Shown here: piece after piece, positions 7,219-15,025 of the stretch
How positions within the stretch are numbered: position 1 is the first letter of the stretch
Layout of the letters: each line of letters starts with the position of its first letter
Source: Burkholderiales bacterium
GTDB taxonomy: Bacteria; Pseudomonadota; Gammaproteobacteria; Burkholderiales; Burkholderiaceae_B
DNA length: 47,796 nucleotides
Assembly (NCBI GenBank): GCA_021300475.1
Contig: JAJTDO010000004.1
Location: forward strand, 1 to 47,796
Direction of reading: 5' to 3'
The notes under the pieces: model-generated
What the model saw: the letters and a program-made list of their open reading frames with translations, nothing else
Database searches by the model: none
What the model was told of the DNA's origin: nothing
Made by a program: the position numbers and the translations under genes

Positions 7219-7986
7219 TCAGCCCGTTGCTTGCGTGTGGGCTGGAACGGCTGCAGTGGCAGCTGGGTTTGCGAGGTTTTGCAAATGCAGGCCTTGGGCA
7301 AATTCAACGGTTTCGCCCAGCAGTGTGTCTACGAAGCGGTCCAGTCGCGTCAGCTGAAAACCCAGCAGCATGTTGCCCACCAAGCCCACGGCGGTGGTCA
7401 GCAACGCAATGCTCAAGCCACCCGTCAGGCTTTTCAGCAGGTTTTGGGTTTGCGAGGGGTCAAAGTTGTCCACTTGCGAAATTTGCAGGGCCAAAATTGA
7501 AAAGCCGACCACCTTGCCCAACAAACCCAACTTGATCTGAATGCCATTGACCCACCACATAAATTCGCTCGGGCCGTGCAAGCGATCCGCCAATACATCA
7601 ATCAGCGGTGCGCGGTCCAGAATATCGGTGCGCGGGTAGGTGGACAAAAACGTTTGTATGGCTGTTTGATTGCCGCTGGTGTGAACTGATTTTTGCCGCG
7701 CGGCGGCAACGAATGCACTGCGTTCCGCACGCAGTTGCTGACACCTGAAACCGACCCAAACCGTAGAGGCGGTGAACACCAGAATGGTGACGGCTGTGAT
7801 GCCGGTGGGGTCCGCATTGAGCAACATGCCCCAAATGCGTTTTTTCCACAGCAGCACTGTCAGAAAAATCAGCAGGCCTGCAAACGCCATCCAATAGAGC
7901 ATCAAAAGGTCGGCTTGTGATTGTTTGGGGGCGAGCCCGGACCAGGTTTTTTTCAAACCAGCCTTGTGTGTTGTAGATGCGTTCAT
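7219..7986 (-). CDS. MotA/TolQ/ExbB-family proton channel protein
   Basis: A 255-residue inner-membrane protein with four predicted membrane segments: about 29-48, 62-83, 150-168 and 187-210. The last two contain the family pattern: LGLLGKVVGFSILAL, then LSIALLTTAVGLVGN, where Thr and Gly/Ala residues line the channel in ExbB and TolQ. The segment between helices 2 and 3 is cytoplasmic and charged. It pairs with the ExbD-like gene 3 nt downstream, as channel subunits usually do. Its ATG directly follows the stop of the YVTN beta-propeller gene. The C-terminus is short, unlike ZorA with its long coiled-coil tail and unlike MotA with its torque loop. The energised process is unknown. Its position in a quinoprotein regulon suggests transport or cell-envelope work linked to alcohol oxidation. 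Confidence 0.78.
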   Translation of the reverse strand: MNASTTHKAGLKKTWSGLAPKQSQADLLMLYWMAFAGLLIFLTVLLWKKRIWGMLLNADPTGITAVTILVFTASTVWVGFRCQQLRAERSAFVAAARQKSVHTSGNQTAIQTFLSTYPRTDILDRAPLIDVLADRLHGPSEFMWWVNGIQIKLGLLGKVVGFSILALQISQVDNFDPSQTQNLLKSLTGGLSIALLTTAVGLVGNMLLGFQLTRLDRFVDTLLGETVEFAQGLHLQNLANPAATAAVPAHTQATG

Positions 7987-8952
7987 TTAGCGGATCACCA
8001 CACCCCAAGGCATTTCGCCCACGGCAATGTCCTTGATGTTTTGTTCTTTTTCCGTGTCAATGACCGACACGGAATTGGAGCGGCCATTGGCCACATAAAG
8101 CTTTTTGCCGTCTGGCGTAATCGCCATGTTCCACGGGCGCTTGCCCACCGCAATGGTGTTGGTGATGGTGTTGGTTTGCGTGTCAATCACGGACACCGTG
8201 CCGTCCTTGCCGTTGGACACATACACTTTTGAACTGTTGGGGTGGGTTGCTATGCCGTTGGCAAACACGCCCGCCGAAATTTTAGCTATCACCTTGTGGC
8301 TTGCAACGTCAATGGCAAACACCGTGTTGGTGAGCTCAGAGGCCACATAGGCGGTTTTTCCGTTGGCCAGAAAGCCGATGCCACGGGGGCGCTTGCCCAC
8401 CTTGATGGAGGTGACTTGCTTGCGTTTTTCCACATCAATGACATCCACAGTGTCAGATTCTTCAGCGCTCACATACACCCATTTCGAGTCCACGGAAAAC
8501 ACCGCATGCTCCGGGTTTTCTCCGGTGGTTTTTACATTGAAGAGTTTCTTTTTTGTCGCTGCGTCAATGAAGGTAACAGCGTTGCTGATTTCACTGGCGG
8601 CAATGATGTACTTGCCATCTGGCGAAGCGGAAACCCCTTCAGGCGATTCACCCAACTCAAGCAGGGTAGGTGCTTCATTGCCCACCATGTCAATCAGGGC
8701 CAACGCATTGTCGGGTTGGTCGCTCACAAACAAGGTTTTACCGTCAGGCCCAACCGCCATTCCGCGGGGTTTTTTACCCGCCTTCACTTCTTTGACCACC
8801 ACGTCGCTGTTGGTGTCTATGATGGAAATGGTGCCGGTTTTTTCATTGGCCACATACGCTAACGGTGATGCGAACACCCCTTGGGCCGACCCCAGTAAAA
8901 CGCCGGCAATGCTCAGCGCCAACTTGCACTGTAAGTAATTTGAAGCTGACAT
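7987..8952 (-). CDS. Periplasmic YVTN beta-propeller protein (PedA2-like)
   Basis: A 321-residue secreted protein made of about seven 40-residue repeats, each with forms of 'YVAN/YVSN...GTVSVIDT...I.VGKRPRGIA..PDGK'. The signal peptide is about residues 1-28 (LALSIAGVLLGSAQGVFA). The start at 8952 is preferred over 8970 because a GGGAG lies about 10 nt upstream and the signal peptide then begins normally. YVTN propellers are regularly encoded with PQQ alcohol dehydrogenases; a homologue occurs in the Pseudomonas ped cluster. The biochemical role of these proteins is not established to my knowledge. It lies 33 nt downstream of the sigma-54 regulator and its stop abuts the TolQ-like gene, so it probably leads the cassette's operon. 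Confidence 0.85.
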   Translation of the reverse strand: MSASNYLQCKLALSIAGVLLGSAQGVFASPLAYVANEKTGTISIIDTNSDVVVKEVKAGKKPRGMAVGPDGKTLFVSDQPDNALALIDMVGNEAPTLLELGESPEGVSASPDGKYIIAASEISNAVTFIDAATKKKLFNVKTTGENPEHAVFSVDSKWVYVSAEESDTVDVIDVEKRKQVTSIKVGKRPRGIGFLANGKTAYVASELTNTVFAIDVASHKVIAKISAGVFANGIATHPNSSKVYVSNGKDGTVSVIDTQTNTITNTIAVGKRPWNMAITPDGKKLYVANGRSNSVSVIDTEKEQNIKDIAVGEMPWGVVIR

Positions 8953-8985
8953 GCGAACGGGGTCTCCCAACCGGATACTGTGTGG

Positions 8986-11055
8986 TCAAACTCTGGGTTT
9001 GAACGAGGCAATTTTTCTGTAAATGGTGTTTCTTGATATACCCAAGGCACGTGCCGCTTTTGACACATTGCCACCGAAGGTTTCCAGCGTTCGGCTGATA
9101 ATGCCGATTTCAGCGTCTTCCAGGCTAGCCGGCGATGCGCCGGCGTTTTCACTGACTGAGCGTCCCACGGGATCGTGGCTTGCGCCAAGGTGGGCTCTGG
9201 GCGGGTTCTGACTTGGTGTTGGCAAGCCGACGTCTTCAATGAAGTCGTCAGGCAGTTGCTCATGGCAGATCTTGCAATCATCACCCACCATGACCATCGC
9301 GGTACGAAGCAGGTTCGTTAGCTGTCGCAGGTTGCCCGGCCAAGTGTGCCGTTTGAACAGGTCCATGACTTCAGGGCAGACGCTGAAGGTCGGTCCGTTG
9401 CTTTCTTCTTCCAGCAGTTTGTTGACCACCGCCACCAAATCCGAACGGGCGCGCAGGGGTGGCAACTTCACCACCAGACCATTGAGCCGGTAGTACAAGT
9501 CTTCCCTGAATTCATTTTTTGTGATCATCGCTTTCAGATCGCGGTTGGTGGCGCACACCAACGCAATGTTCACCGGGATGGACTTGTTGCTGCCCAAGGG
9601 TGTGACCACACGTTCCTGCAGAACCCGAAGCAGCCGCGCCTGCAGGCTGCGTGGCATGTCGCCGATTTCATCAAGGAACAGGGTGCCACCGTTGGCCTGC
9701 AAAATTTTTCCGGCAGCGCCTTTGCGTTTTGCACCCGTGAAGGCGCCTTCTTCGTAACCAAACAACTCTGACTCAATGAGGGTTTCGGGAATGGAGGCGC
9801 AATTCACCGCCACAAACGGGTGGTCGTTCCTAGGTGAGTCGTTGTGTATGGCCTGCGCCAGCAACTCTTTGCCTGTACCGGTTTCACCGGTAATGAGAAT
9901 GGGAATGTCTCGCCCCAGTACCCGCGATACTTTTTGAATCACCGAAGCGATTTGCGTATCCCCGGTGTTGAGCATGTCCAACCCCAGCGACTTGCGCGGT
10001 TTTGCACCAAATTCATTGCGCTGCGATTTTGAATTTTCCTTCGGGGCGCTCTGCGCTGCGTTGTTGAAATCCTGTTCCTGAAAAAACATCTTGGGTACAT
10101 GCATGACCGCCTTGGCAAACACGCGAACCCCGCTGTGCAGGCACATCGCCAAATAGCCCGGAGATGCGGTTCGGTAGTGGTCCATCAATGCGGACATCGA
10201 AACACCGAACAAGGAACTGAAGGTGTGCGTCTGCAACGCGGACAAAGGCAGGCCCAACTGAAACATACCGCTTCTGTTGGCCGACAAAAACTTGCCGCCG
10301 GGCGTGAAAGAGGCAATGCCCTCCATCAAGGTGCCAATGAATTCAGGGCGGCTGTGAAAATGAAGTGTGATGTTGTCCGCAAATTCTGCTGCGAACATCT
10401 GGTTTTCAATCATTTGTGCAGACATGCGAACAAGACCCATGGTGTGTTTGTGGAAGCTGTTTTTATCGCCGGAAACATCAAGCACCCCAACCACATTGCC
10501 TCTGTGGTTGAAGATGGGGGCTGCTGAACAGGTCAGGAAATGGTTGGCCGCCAGAAAGTGTTCGTCTGCGTGAACCAGTGTGGCCTTCTGTTCAACAATG
10601 GCCGTTCCGATGGCGTTGGTGCCTTTGCTTTCTTCTGACCAGGCCACGCCGGTTTGCAGCGCAACCCGGTCTGCCTTCGCGGTGAAATCGTCGTCGCCGA
10701 TGCTGTGCAAAATAATGCCTTGCGAATCTGTCAGCACAATCAGGTTGTGGGTATTCACAATCTGTTCATACAGCGTTTCCATGACCGGAAGCGCGTAGGT
10801 GTAGAGCGACTTGTTTTTGTCGAGCAGGCTGGTGAGCGCATCTGCCCGGAGCGGAGAGAAATCCGGCTCCATGTGGGGAGACAGGCCGTGGCTTGAGGAA
10901 CGTTCGTGCGATTGCTTTATCATGGTGGACGAATCTTCAGCAGATTTCGTGCCAGCCAGTGTGGCGGCGCTGATGCCGCGGTCCAAAAACGTTTGATGCT
11001 TTGCATCAAACAGCGGTGAACCGGACATGCCCCCGTGACTGCCGGGCTTGTGCAT
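8986..11055 (-). CDS. Sigma-54-dependent transcriptional activator, AcoR-like
   Basis: A 689-residue activator in three parts. The N-terminal sensor includes a GAF-type domain with the AcoR-like stretch WSEESKGTNAIGTAI and then LTCSAAPIF (about 140-200). The central AAA+ domain has Walker A GETGTGKE (about 390), the sigma-54 contact loop GAFTGA (about 437) and Walker B GGTLFLDEIGDM. The C-terminal Fis-type helix-turn-helix is NVSKAARALGISRNTIYRKI. Relatives activate acetoin and alcohol catabolic genes. The gene is divergent from the cytochrome gene. Four sigma-54 promoters in this window (1442, 11242, 14139 and 16374) are its likely targets. The ATG has AGGAGA 5 nt upstream. The effector molecule is not known; an alcohol or aldehyde is a reasonable guess. 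Confidence 0.92.
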   Translation of the reverse strand: MHKPGSHGGMSGSPLFDAKHQTFLDRGISAATLAGTKSAEDSSTMIKQSHERSSSHGLSPHMEPDFSPLRADALTSLLDKNKSLYTYALPVMETLYEQIVNTHNLIVLTDSQGIILHSIGDDDFTAKADRVALQTGVAWSEESKGTNAIGTAIVEQKATLVHADEHFLAANHFLTCSAAPIFNHRGNVVGVLDVSGDKNSFHKHTMGLVRMSAQMIENQMFAAEFADNITLHFHSRPEFIGTLMEGIASFTPGGKFLSANRSGMFQLGLPLSALQTHTFSSLFGVSMSALMDHYRTASPGYLAMCLHSGVRVFAKAVMHVPKMFFQEQDFNNAAQSAPKENSKSQRNEFGAKPRKSLGLDMLNTGDTQIASVIQKVSRVLGRDIPILITGETGTGKELLAQAIHNDSPRNDHPFVAVNCASIPETLIESELFGYEEGAFTGAKRKGAAGKILQANGGTLFLDEIGDMPRSLQARLLRVLQERVVTPLGSNKSIPVNIALVCATNRDLKAMITKNEFREDLYYRLNGLVVKLPPLRARSDLVAVVNKLLEEESNGPTFSVCPEVMDLFKRHTWPGNLRQLTNLLRTAMVMVGDDCKICHEQLPDDFIEDVGLPTPSQNPPRAHLGASHDPVGRSVSENAGASPASLEDAEIGIISRTLETFGGNVSKAARALGISRNTIYRKIASFKPRV

Positions 11056-11144
11056 TGTCTCTCCTTGGTGACTGACCTTGTTTTTGTTTTTATTTTTTTA
11101 TTGTTTTATTGTTTTTTCTTTTTTTGAGCAATTCTGCGTACTTT

Positions 11145-11155
11145 TGACACAGTCA
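11145..11155. promoter_or_regulatory. Candidate activator site upstream of the cytochrome promoter
   Basis: TGACACAGTCA is a short inverted repeat 87 nt upstream of the sigma-54 -24 element. It resembles the elements upstream of the other sigma-54 promoters. It lies between the divergent regulator and cytochrome genes, so it could also control the regulator. Confidence 0.4.
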
Positions 11156-11241
11156 CTGATCTGTTTGTTGAGTGATTAAATCAAATGCCCCGTGTTAGCG
11201 CAAGTGCTTTGTGTGCCTGTTTCTGAGTCATCTAAAACCTG

Positions 11242-11257
11242 TGGCACGGCTATTGCT
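11242..11257 (+). promoter_or_regulatory. Sigma-54 promoter of the cytochrome gene
   Basis: TGGCACGGCTATTGCT matches TGGCACG-N4-TTGC exactly, 42 nt upstream of the cytochrome start. Confidence 0.9.
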
Positions 11258-11298
11258 TTATTGTTTGCAAATAAACTTAACTCTTCGGAAAAACCACC

Positions 11299-11778
11299 AT
11301 GAAAAAAATGCTCAAGCCCGTGTTTTCTCTCGCCGCCACCCTGTCTGTTTCACTGTTGTTTGCTGTGCAGGTACAGGCCCACGGCGATGTAACCCCCCAA
11401 GCCGTGGACACTTCTGCCTTGCCCAAGCTGTCTGAAGAATGGCTTGCAACCAACCCTTTCCGCGACAACGCAGAAGCCATTCGTGTGGGGACGTCCGCCT
11501 ACAACCAGAATTGCGCACGTTGCCATGGCATTGAAGCCATCAGCGGTGGCATTGCCCCTGACCTTCGCATGCTGGACCGCGATTGCATGAGCCAGAAAAA
11601 CGAAGCCAAGAAATCCGCTTGCTTCGCCGAAATGGACAACTACTACGCCACTTCCGTTCGCCGCGGCAAGGTGCGCAACGGTGCGGTTTACATGCCCCCG
11701 TTTGAAGGTATTTTGCAGCAGGAAGCCGTGTGGTCCATCAAGTCTTACCTTGATACCCGCCGCGCATCTGCCAAGTAA
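11299..11778 (+). CDS. pedF: Cytochrome c-550, PedF-like
   Basis: A 159-residue periplasmic c-type cytochrome. The Sec signal is about residues 1-27, ending VQVQA. One haem site, CARCH (C72, C75, H76), is present, with VYMPPFEG providing a probable distal Met. The mature N-terminus HGDVTPQAVDTSALPKL and the WLATNPFR stretch are characteristic of the PedF cytochromes that accept electrons from PQQ ethanol-type dehydrogenases. Two extra Cys (about 94 and 102) may form a disulfide. It has its own sigma-54 promoter and is followed by a binding-protein-like gene 27 nt downstream. It would carry electrons from the dehydrogenase at 1521-3269 to the respiratory chain. Confidence 0.88.
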   Translation: MKKMLKPVFSLAATLSVSLLFAVQVQAHGDVTPQAVDTSALPKLSEEWLATNPFRDNAEAIRVGTSAYNQNCARCHGIEAISGGIAPDLRMLDRDCMSQKNEAKKSACFAEMDNYYATSVRRGKVRNGAVYMPPFEGILQQEAVWSIKSYLDTRRASAK

Positions 11779-11805
11779 TTCAGTTTGGTATTAACGGAGA
11801 CAGTG

Positions 11806-12630
11806 TTGAAAATTAAAAGTGCTTTTAAAAAGCTGATGGTGGGGTTGGTGTTTGCCGGTCTCGCTACCACTGCAGCGGCTGACCTTGAAAAAATCAAGCA
11901 GCGTGGCGAGTTGAAGGTGGGTGTCTATTTGGACAACTTCCCGTTTTCTGACAAGGACATGGGTATCGACATCGACATTGCCAAGGCCATTGCGGCGAAG
12001 TTGGGTTTGAAGGCGGGCATACTGCCTTTCCCTGCGGGTGAAAACCTCAACGACGACTTGCGCAACATGGTGTGGAAAGGTCATTACTTGGGGTACGGCC
12101 CAGCTGATATTTTGATGCATGTGCCGGTTGATAAGGAGTTGATGGCGCGCAACGACAAAGTCGAGATTTTTGCGCCCTACTACCGCGATTCCTTGCGCAT
12201 TGCGATTAACAAGAAATCTGTGGGCCAGTGGTCAGGGCTTGATGGTTTGCTGGGCAAGTCTGTGGGTGTTGAGAAAGTGTCGCTGGGTGCCTGGGTTCTG
12301 ATGAGTGAAGAGAGCGGTAAGTACCGTGACACAGCCAAAATTTTTGAGTCGGTGCCAACCATGCTGGAGCAGTTCAAAGCCGGCAAGCTTGATGCAATCG
12401 TGACCTTCAAGTCGCAGGCGGAAGCTGCGGTGATGGGCAACAACGACTTTGAAATTGTGCCTGCGAGTTTTCAGCGCGGCCCGCGGCAGGGTACGCCTGT
12501 CGGGGTTTCAGTGAAGCGGGACAACCTTGATTTGGCCAGGGCGGTGCAGTTGGCGATGAATGAGTTGGTGGCGGAGGGGGTTATTAAATCTATATTTGAA
12601 AAGCACAATGTAGCGCCTGTGTCGCCGTAA
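11806..12630 (+). CDS. Periplasmic binding protein of the MxaJ/XoxJ type
   Basis: About 274 residues when started at TTG 11806, which has GGAGA 5 nt upstream; the GTG at 11803 is too close to that site. A signal peptide (about 1-25, VGLVFAGLATTAAA) precedes a type 3 solute-binding fold: IKQRGELKVGVYLDNFPFS, then DIDIAKAIAAKLGL. No ABC permease or ATPase for amino acids is adjacent. Instead it follows the PedF-like cytochrome, the usual context of MxaJ/XoxJ, which are needed for PQQ dehydrogenase function and may help cofactor or metal loading. The molecular role is inferred from context. An ordinary amino-acid-binding protein is the alternative. Confidence 0.75.
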   Translation: MKIKSAFKKLMVGLVFAGLATTAAADLEKIKQRGELKVGVYLDNFPFSDKDMGIDIDIAKAIAAKLGLKAGILPFPAGENLNDDLRNMVWKGHYLGYGPADILMHVPVDKELMARNDKVEIFAPYYRDSLRIAINKKSVGQWSGLDGLLGKSVGVEKVSLGAWVLMSEESGKYRDTAKIFESVPTMLEQFKAGKLDAIVTFKSQAEAAVMGNNDFEIVPASFQRGPRQGTPVGVSVKRDNLDLARAVQLAMNELVAEGVIKSIFEKHNVAPVSP

Positions 12631-12651
12631 GGGTTTTTGTTTGGTTGTGTA

Positions 12652-12750
12652 GAGGGGCTCGCCGTCTACCTCCATCTGCTGGGACGGTTAACTTGCTGCG
12701 CAAGTTCCCTAAATGTCCTGCGCCAGATGGAGGCAGACGGCGAGCCCCTC
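12652..12750. repeat. Long, nearly perfect inverted repeat
   Basis: Two 27-nt arms (12652-12678 and 12724-12750) pair with a single A-C mismatch. The 45-nt loop holds a smaller hairpin, AACTTG...CAAGTT. A GTTTTT follows the right arm, so it could terminate the transcript from 11242. It is far longer than a normal terminator and may be a small palindromic mobile repeat. Confidence 0.75.
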
Positions 12751-12837
12751 GTTTTTGGCATGTAAAAAAGAAGGGTCCTTCGCGGCGACACAGACGCTGC
12801 GGAAGGGTGGGATAGAGTAGAGGATGGATGGGCAATG

Positions 12838-12865
12838 AAAAACGGCGCTAAAAGCGCCGTTTTTT
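12838..12865. terminator. Bidirectional intrinsic terminator before the porin stop
   Basis: AAAAACGGCGCT-AAA-AGCGCCGTTTTTT gives a 12-bp stem with A and T tracts on both sides. It lies 23 nt from the end of the convergent porin gene. Confidence 0.88.
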
Positions 12866-12888
12866 AATCTCAGACTTGTGGTCGTTGA

Positions 12889-14067
12889 TTAGAAGAACAT
12901 GATGGCGCCGAATGAAACGCCGTCTTGTGTGGCTTTGTTGCCATTTGCTGCTTTTGAGTCTGTCTTGCTGAGTTCGCCAACCAATGTAACGCTGGGTGTC
13001 AGGTTGTAATAAACACCGGCAGTGGTATTTTCGTTGGATTTGAAATTAGCGCCGGTGGCGTCTTTGTTCTCACTCTTACCGTAGTTCAAACCCAGTTTGA
13101 CTTTAGGCATGACTTTGTAGGTAATTTGACCAAAACTGTTTTGACCTTTAACACCGCCTTGGTCGCCGTCAGACAAAATACCTAGGCCTTTGCCTTCCTG
13201 AAAGTTGGCCAAAAGGCCAAGATTACCCATGTTATAGCTGGCGCCGATTTCTGTTGCGCTTGTTTTAAACGCAGCGGTTGCTGTCTCACCAGTTGTCGCC
13301 TCAAAATCTTGATTCTTACCGCCAAGCCAGCCTTTAAAGCCACCTGCTACATAACTTACCTGATACTGGTATTGGGGAGCTTTTGAATCTTTGTTGTTAA
13401 CTGCAGCGCTGTCTACTGGAGAAAATACACCACCATCAAACTTGAATCCGCTCATGGAGGGTGAAGAGTAGGTCATTTGTGCGTAGTTACCCAAGTAGGT
13501 GTAGCCTGCGCCAATGTGTCCTAGGGTCACACGATTTTGTTGTGTTGCGTTGGTTGGAGCACCAACACCCAGCAAGGTCATGTCGTTCAGAATGGCGTTT
13601 GAGCCGAAGATGCCGTAGTCACGGCCCAGCTTGAATGTACCAACTTCTTTTGTGCCCAAGGTCATGAAACCTTGGCGAACGTCTACGTTGCTGTTGTTCG
13701 CAATGGCTGAGTTCGAGGAAATTGCACTGTAAATGCCCATGGTGGCACCAATATCAATGCCGTTTTGGGTTGATTTTGCAGAAACAATCAAACCGTTGGG
13801 AAGCAAACCGTTACCGATGGTGGTGGCATCTGATTTGCCGCCGCAACCCAAGCCGGCGCCGGCCAGAGGTGCCCCACCGATAATCGCATTTGCTGCAGCG
13901 CCGTCTGCGGTGGCGGCCGTTGGAGCGCCTTTGCATGAAACACTGGTGTAATAAGCATTAATAATACCGCCAACACTTACTGTCCAGTCGCCAGCTTTAA
14001 TATCAACTGCGTGGGCGGAAGTCATTCCTGCCATGGCGAATGCGGACATTAGTAGTGTTTTTTTCAT
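12889..14067 (-). CDS. Gram-negative trimeric porin
   Basis: A 392-residue outer-membrane protein. The signal peptide is MKKTLLMSAFAMAGMTSAHA. Many short alternating beta strands follow, and the protein ends in Phe (GVSFGAIMFF), the usual C-terminal signal for the BAM machinery. A 'LGTKEVGTFKLGRDYGIF' block resembles the conserved loop-3 region of betaproteobacterial porins. An Ala/Gly-rich loop with two Cys occurs at about residues 45-80. The start has GAGGAGAG 4 nt upstream. A sigma-54 promoter at 14125-14139 places it in the alcohol-oxidation regulon, suggesting that it admits substrate alcohols or a cofactor such as metal-chelates. No TonB-dependent receptor is present in the window. Confidence 0.88.
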   Translation of the reverse strand: MKKTLLMSAFAMAGMTSAHAVDIKAGDWTVSVGGIINAYYTSVSCKGAPTAATADGAAANAIIGGAPLAGAGLGCGGKSDATTIGNGLLPNGLIVSAKSTQNGIDIGATMGIYSAISSNSAIANNSNVDVRQGFMTLGTKEVGTFKLGRDYGIFGSNAILNDMTLLGVGAPTNATQQNRVTLGHIGAGYTYLGNYAQMTYSSPSMSGFKFDGGVFSPVDSAAVNNKDSKAPQYQYQVSYVAGGFKGWLGGKNQDFEATTGETATAAFKTSATEIGASYNMGNLGLLANFQEGKGLGILSDGDQGGVKGQNSFGQITYKVMPKVKLGLNYGKSENKDATGANFKSNENTTAGVYYNLTPSVTLVGELSKTDSKAANGNKATQDGVSFGAIMFF

Positions 14068-14124
14068 GTTCTCTCCTCGATTGTCATTAGGTGTGTAACC
14101 AATTGCTTTGGTCAGTCTCTAATG

Positions 14125-14139
14125 GCAAATACCGTGCCT
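14125..14139 (-). promoter_or_regulatory. Sigma-54 promoter of the porin gene
   Basis: On the minus strand, AGGCACGGTATTTGC matches the consensus except for the first T. The GG and GC elements are correctly spaced. It lies 58 nt upstream of the porin ATG. Confidence 0.82.
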
Positions 14140-14260
14140 GATTTTTTGAGCTTGTGTAAAACCTGTTTTTTGCTCAAAAAAATATCAAATTAAGGTGTTT
14201 TGTGAGGTTCTGGGGTGGCTTGGGCTAAAACTGCCTCTTGGGGCGGTGGTGCGTTTTGCA

Positions 14261-14273
14261 ACAGTGTGACAGT
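14261..14273. promoter_or_regulatory. Candidate activator site upstream of the porin promoter
   Basis: ACAGTGTGACAGT contains the TGTGACA core shared with the pqqA upstream region. It is about 120 nt upstream of the porin sigma-54 promoter, a normal distance for an enhancer. It is inferred from the motif only. Confidence 0.38.
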
Positions 14274-14310
14274 TCTTGTTGAATCATTGCGCAGTTGTAC
14301 TTGGAACTTT

Positions 14311-15012
14311 TTACAATAAACCATGTCGTGTGGCGTATTTATAGAGGTCTACGGCGTTGTGAATTTCGAGTTTCTGGCGAATCAGGGTCTGGTAGTTGGC
14401 CACGGTTTTTGTGCCGAGGTGGAGTCGTTGGCTGATGTCTTCTACGGTGTTGCCGTCGGCGAGCATCAGGAAAATATCGAACTCTCTGGGGGTGAGGGCG
14501 AGGTGGGGATGTTCTTGTTCAGCGCTGCCGTGGTTTTGGTTTTTGCGCAGCAGTTCTTCCTTGAGTTCGGGGGCGATGGGTTCGCCACCTTGCATCACTT
14601 CGTGTATGGCTTGAACAATGGCGTCTGGCGGCATGTTTTTGGTGAGGTAGCCTTTGGCGCCTGCGCGCAGGGCTTGGAGGGCCATGGCGGCGTTCTGGTG
14701 CATGGAAAACACGAGTATGGTTTGCTCAGGGTAGCGGTTGAGTATGCGGCGTATGCCTTCCAGCCCGCCAATGCCGGGCATGCTGAGGTCCATGATCAGT
14801 ACATCCACCGGCGTGATTGCGAGGGCTTGGTAGCCTTCTTCCGCGGTGCTGGCTTCCAGCCGCACTTCAATTTTCCCGTCAAGCTCCAGGTAGCGCTTGT
14901 AGCCGTCGCGCACCACGGCGTGGTCGTCTATGAGGCCAACGGCAACAATGGGCATGTCCGGGGTTTGCGGTATTTCCGGTGTTTGGGGGGGCGGTTGGTG
15001 GGTGTCGGGCAT
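14311..15012 (-). CDS. NarL/FixJ-type response regulator
   Basis: A 233-residue regulator. The receiver domain is about 20-140, with acidic DD (VGLIDDHAVVRDG), phospho-acceptor Asp in VLIMDLSMPG and Lys in GYLTKNMPP. A LuxR-type HTH follows at about 168-230 (LTPREFDIFLMLADGNTVED...RLHLGTKTVANYQTLIRQKL). The first 20 residues are a Pro/Thr-rich linker without an obvious role. It is 13 nt downstream of the histidine kinase and certainly its partner. LuxR-type regulators of this kind (ErbR/AgmR class) control PQQ-alcohol dehydrogenase and pqq genes in Pseudomonas, so a role in this locus is likely but inferred. Confidence 0.88.
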   Translation of the reverse strand: MPDTHQPPPQTPEIPQTPDMPIVAVGLIDDHAVVRDGYKRYLELDGKIEVRLEASTAEEGYQALAITPVDVLIMDLSMPGIGGLEGIRRILNRYPEQTILVFSMHQNAAMALQALRAGAKGYLTKNMPPDAIVQAIHEVMQGGEPIAPELKEELLRKNQNHGSAEQEHPHLALTPREFDIFLMLADGNTVEDISQRLHLGTKTVANYQTLIRQKLEIHNAVDLYKYATRHGLL

Positions 15013-15025
15013 TGTTTGTATTTTT

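Noticed and set aside
5359-7986. TolQ/ExbD-like pair as a Zorya anti-phage system
   Set aside because: The channel protein lacks the long ZorA tail, and no ZorC, ZorD or ZorE-like helicase or nuclease is nearby. The neighbours are PQQ-oxidation genes.
1521-12630. Complete methanol-dehydrogenase (mxa) methylotrophy cluster
   Set aside because: No mxaI small subunit, mxaRSACKLD genes or formaldehyde pathway genes are in view. The cytochrome is PedF-like, so general alcohol oxidation is the safer reading.
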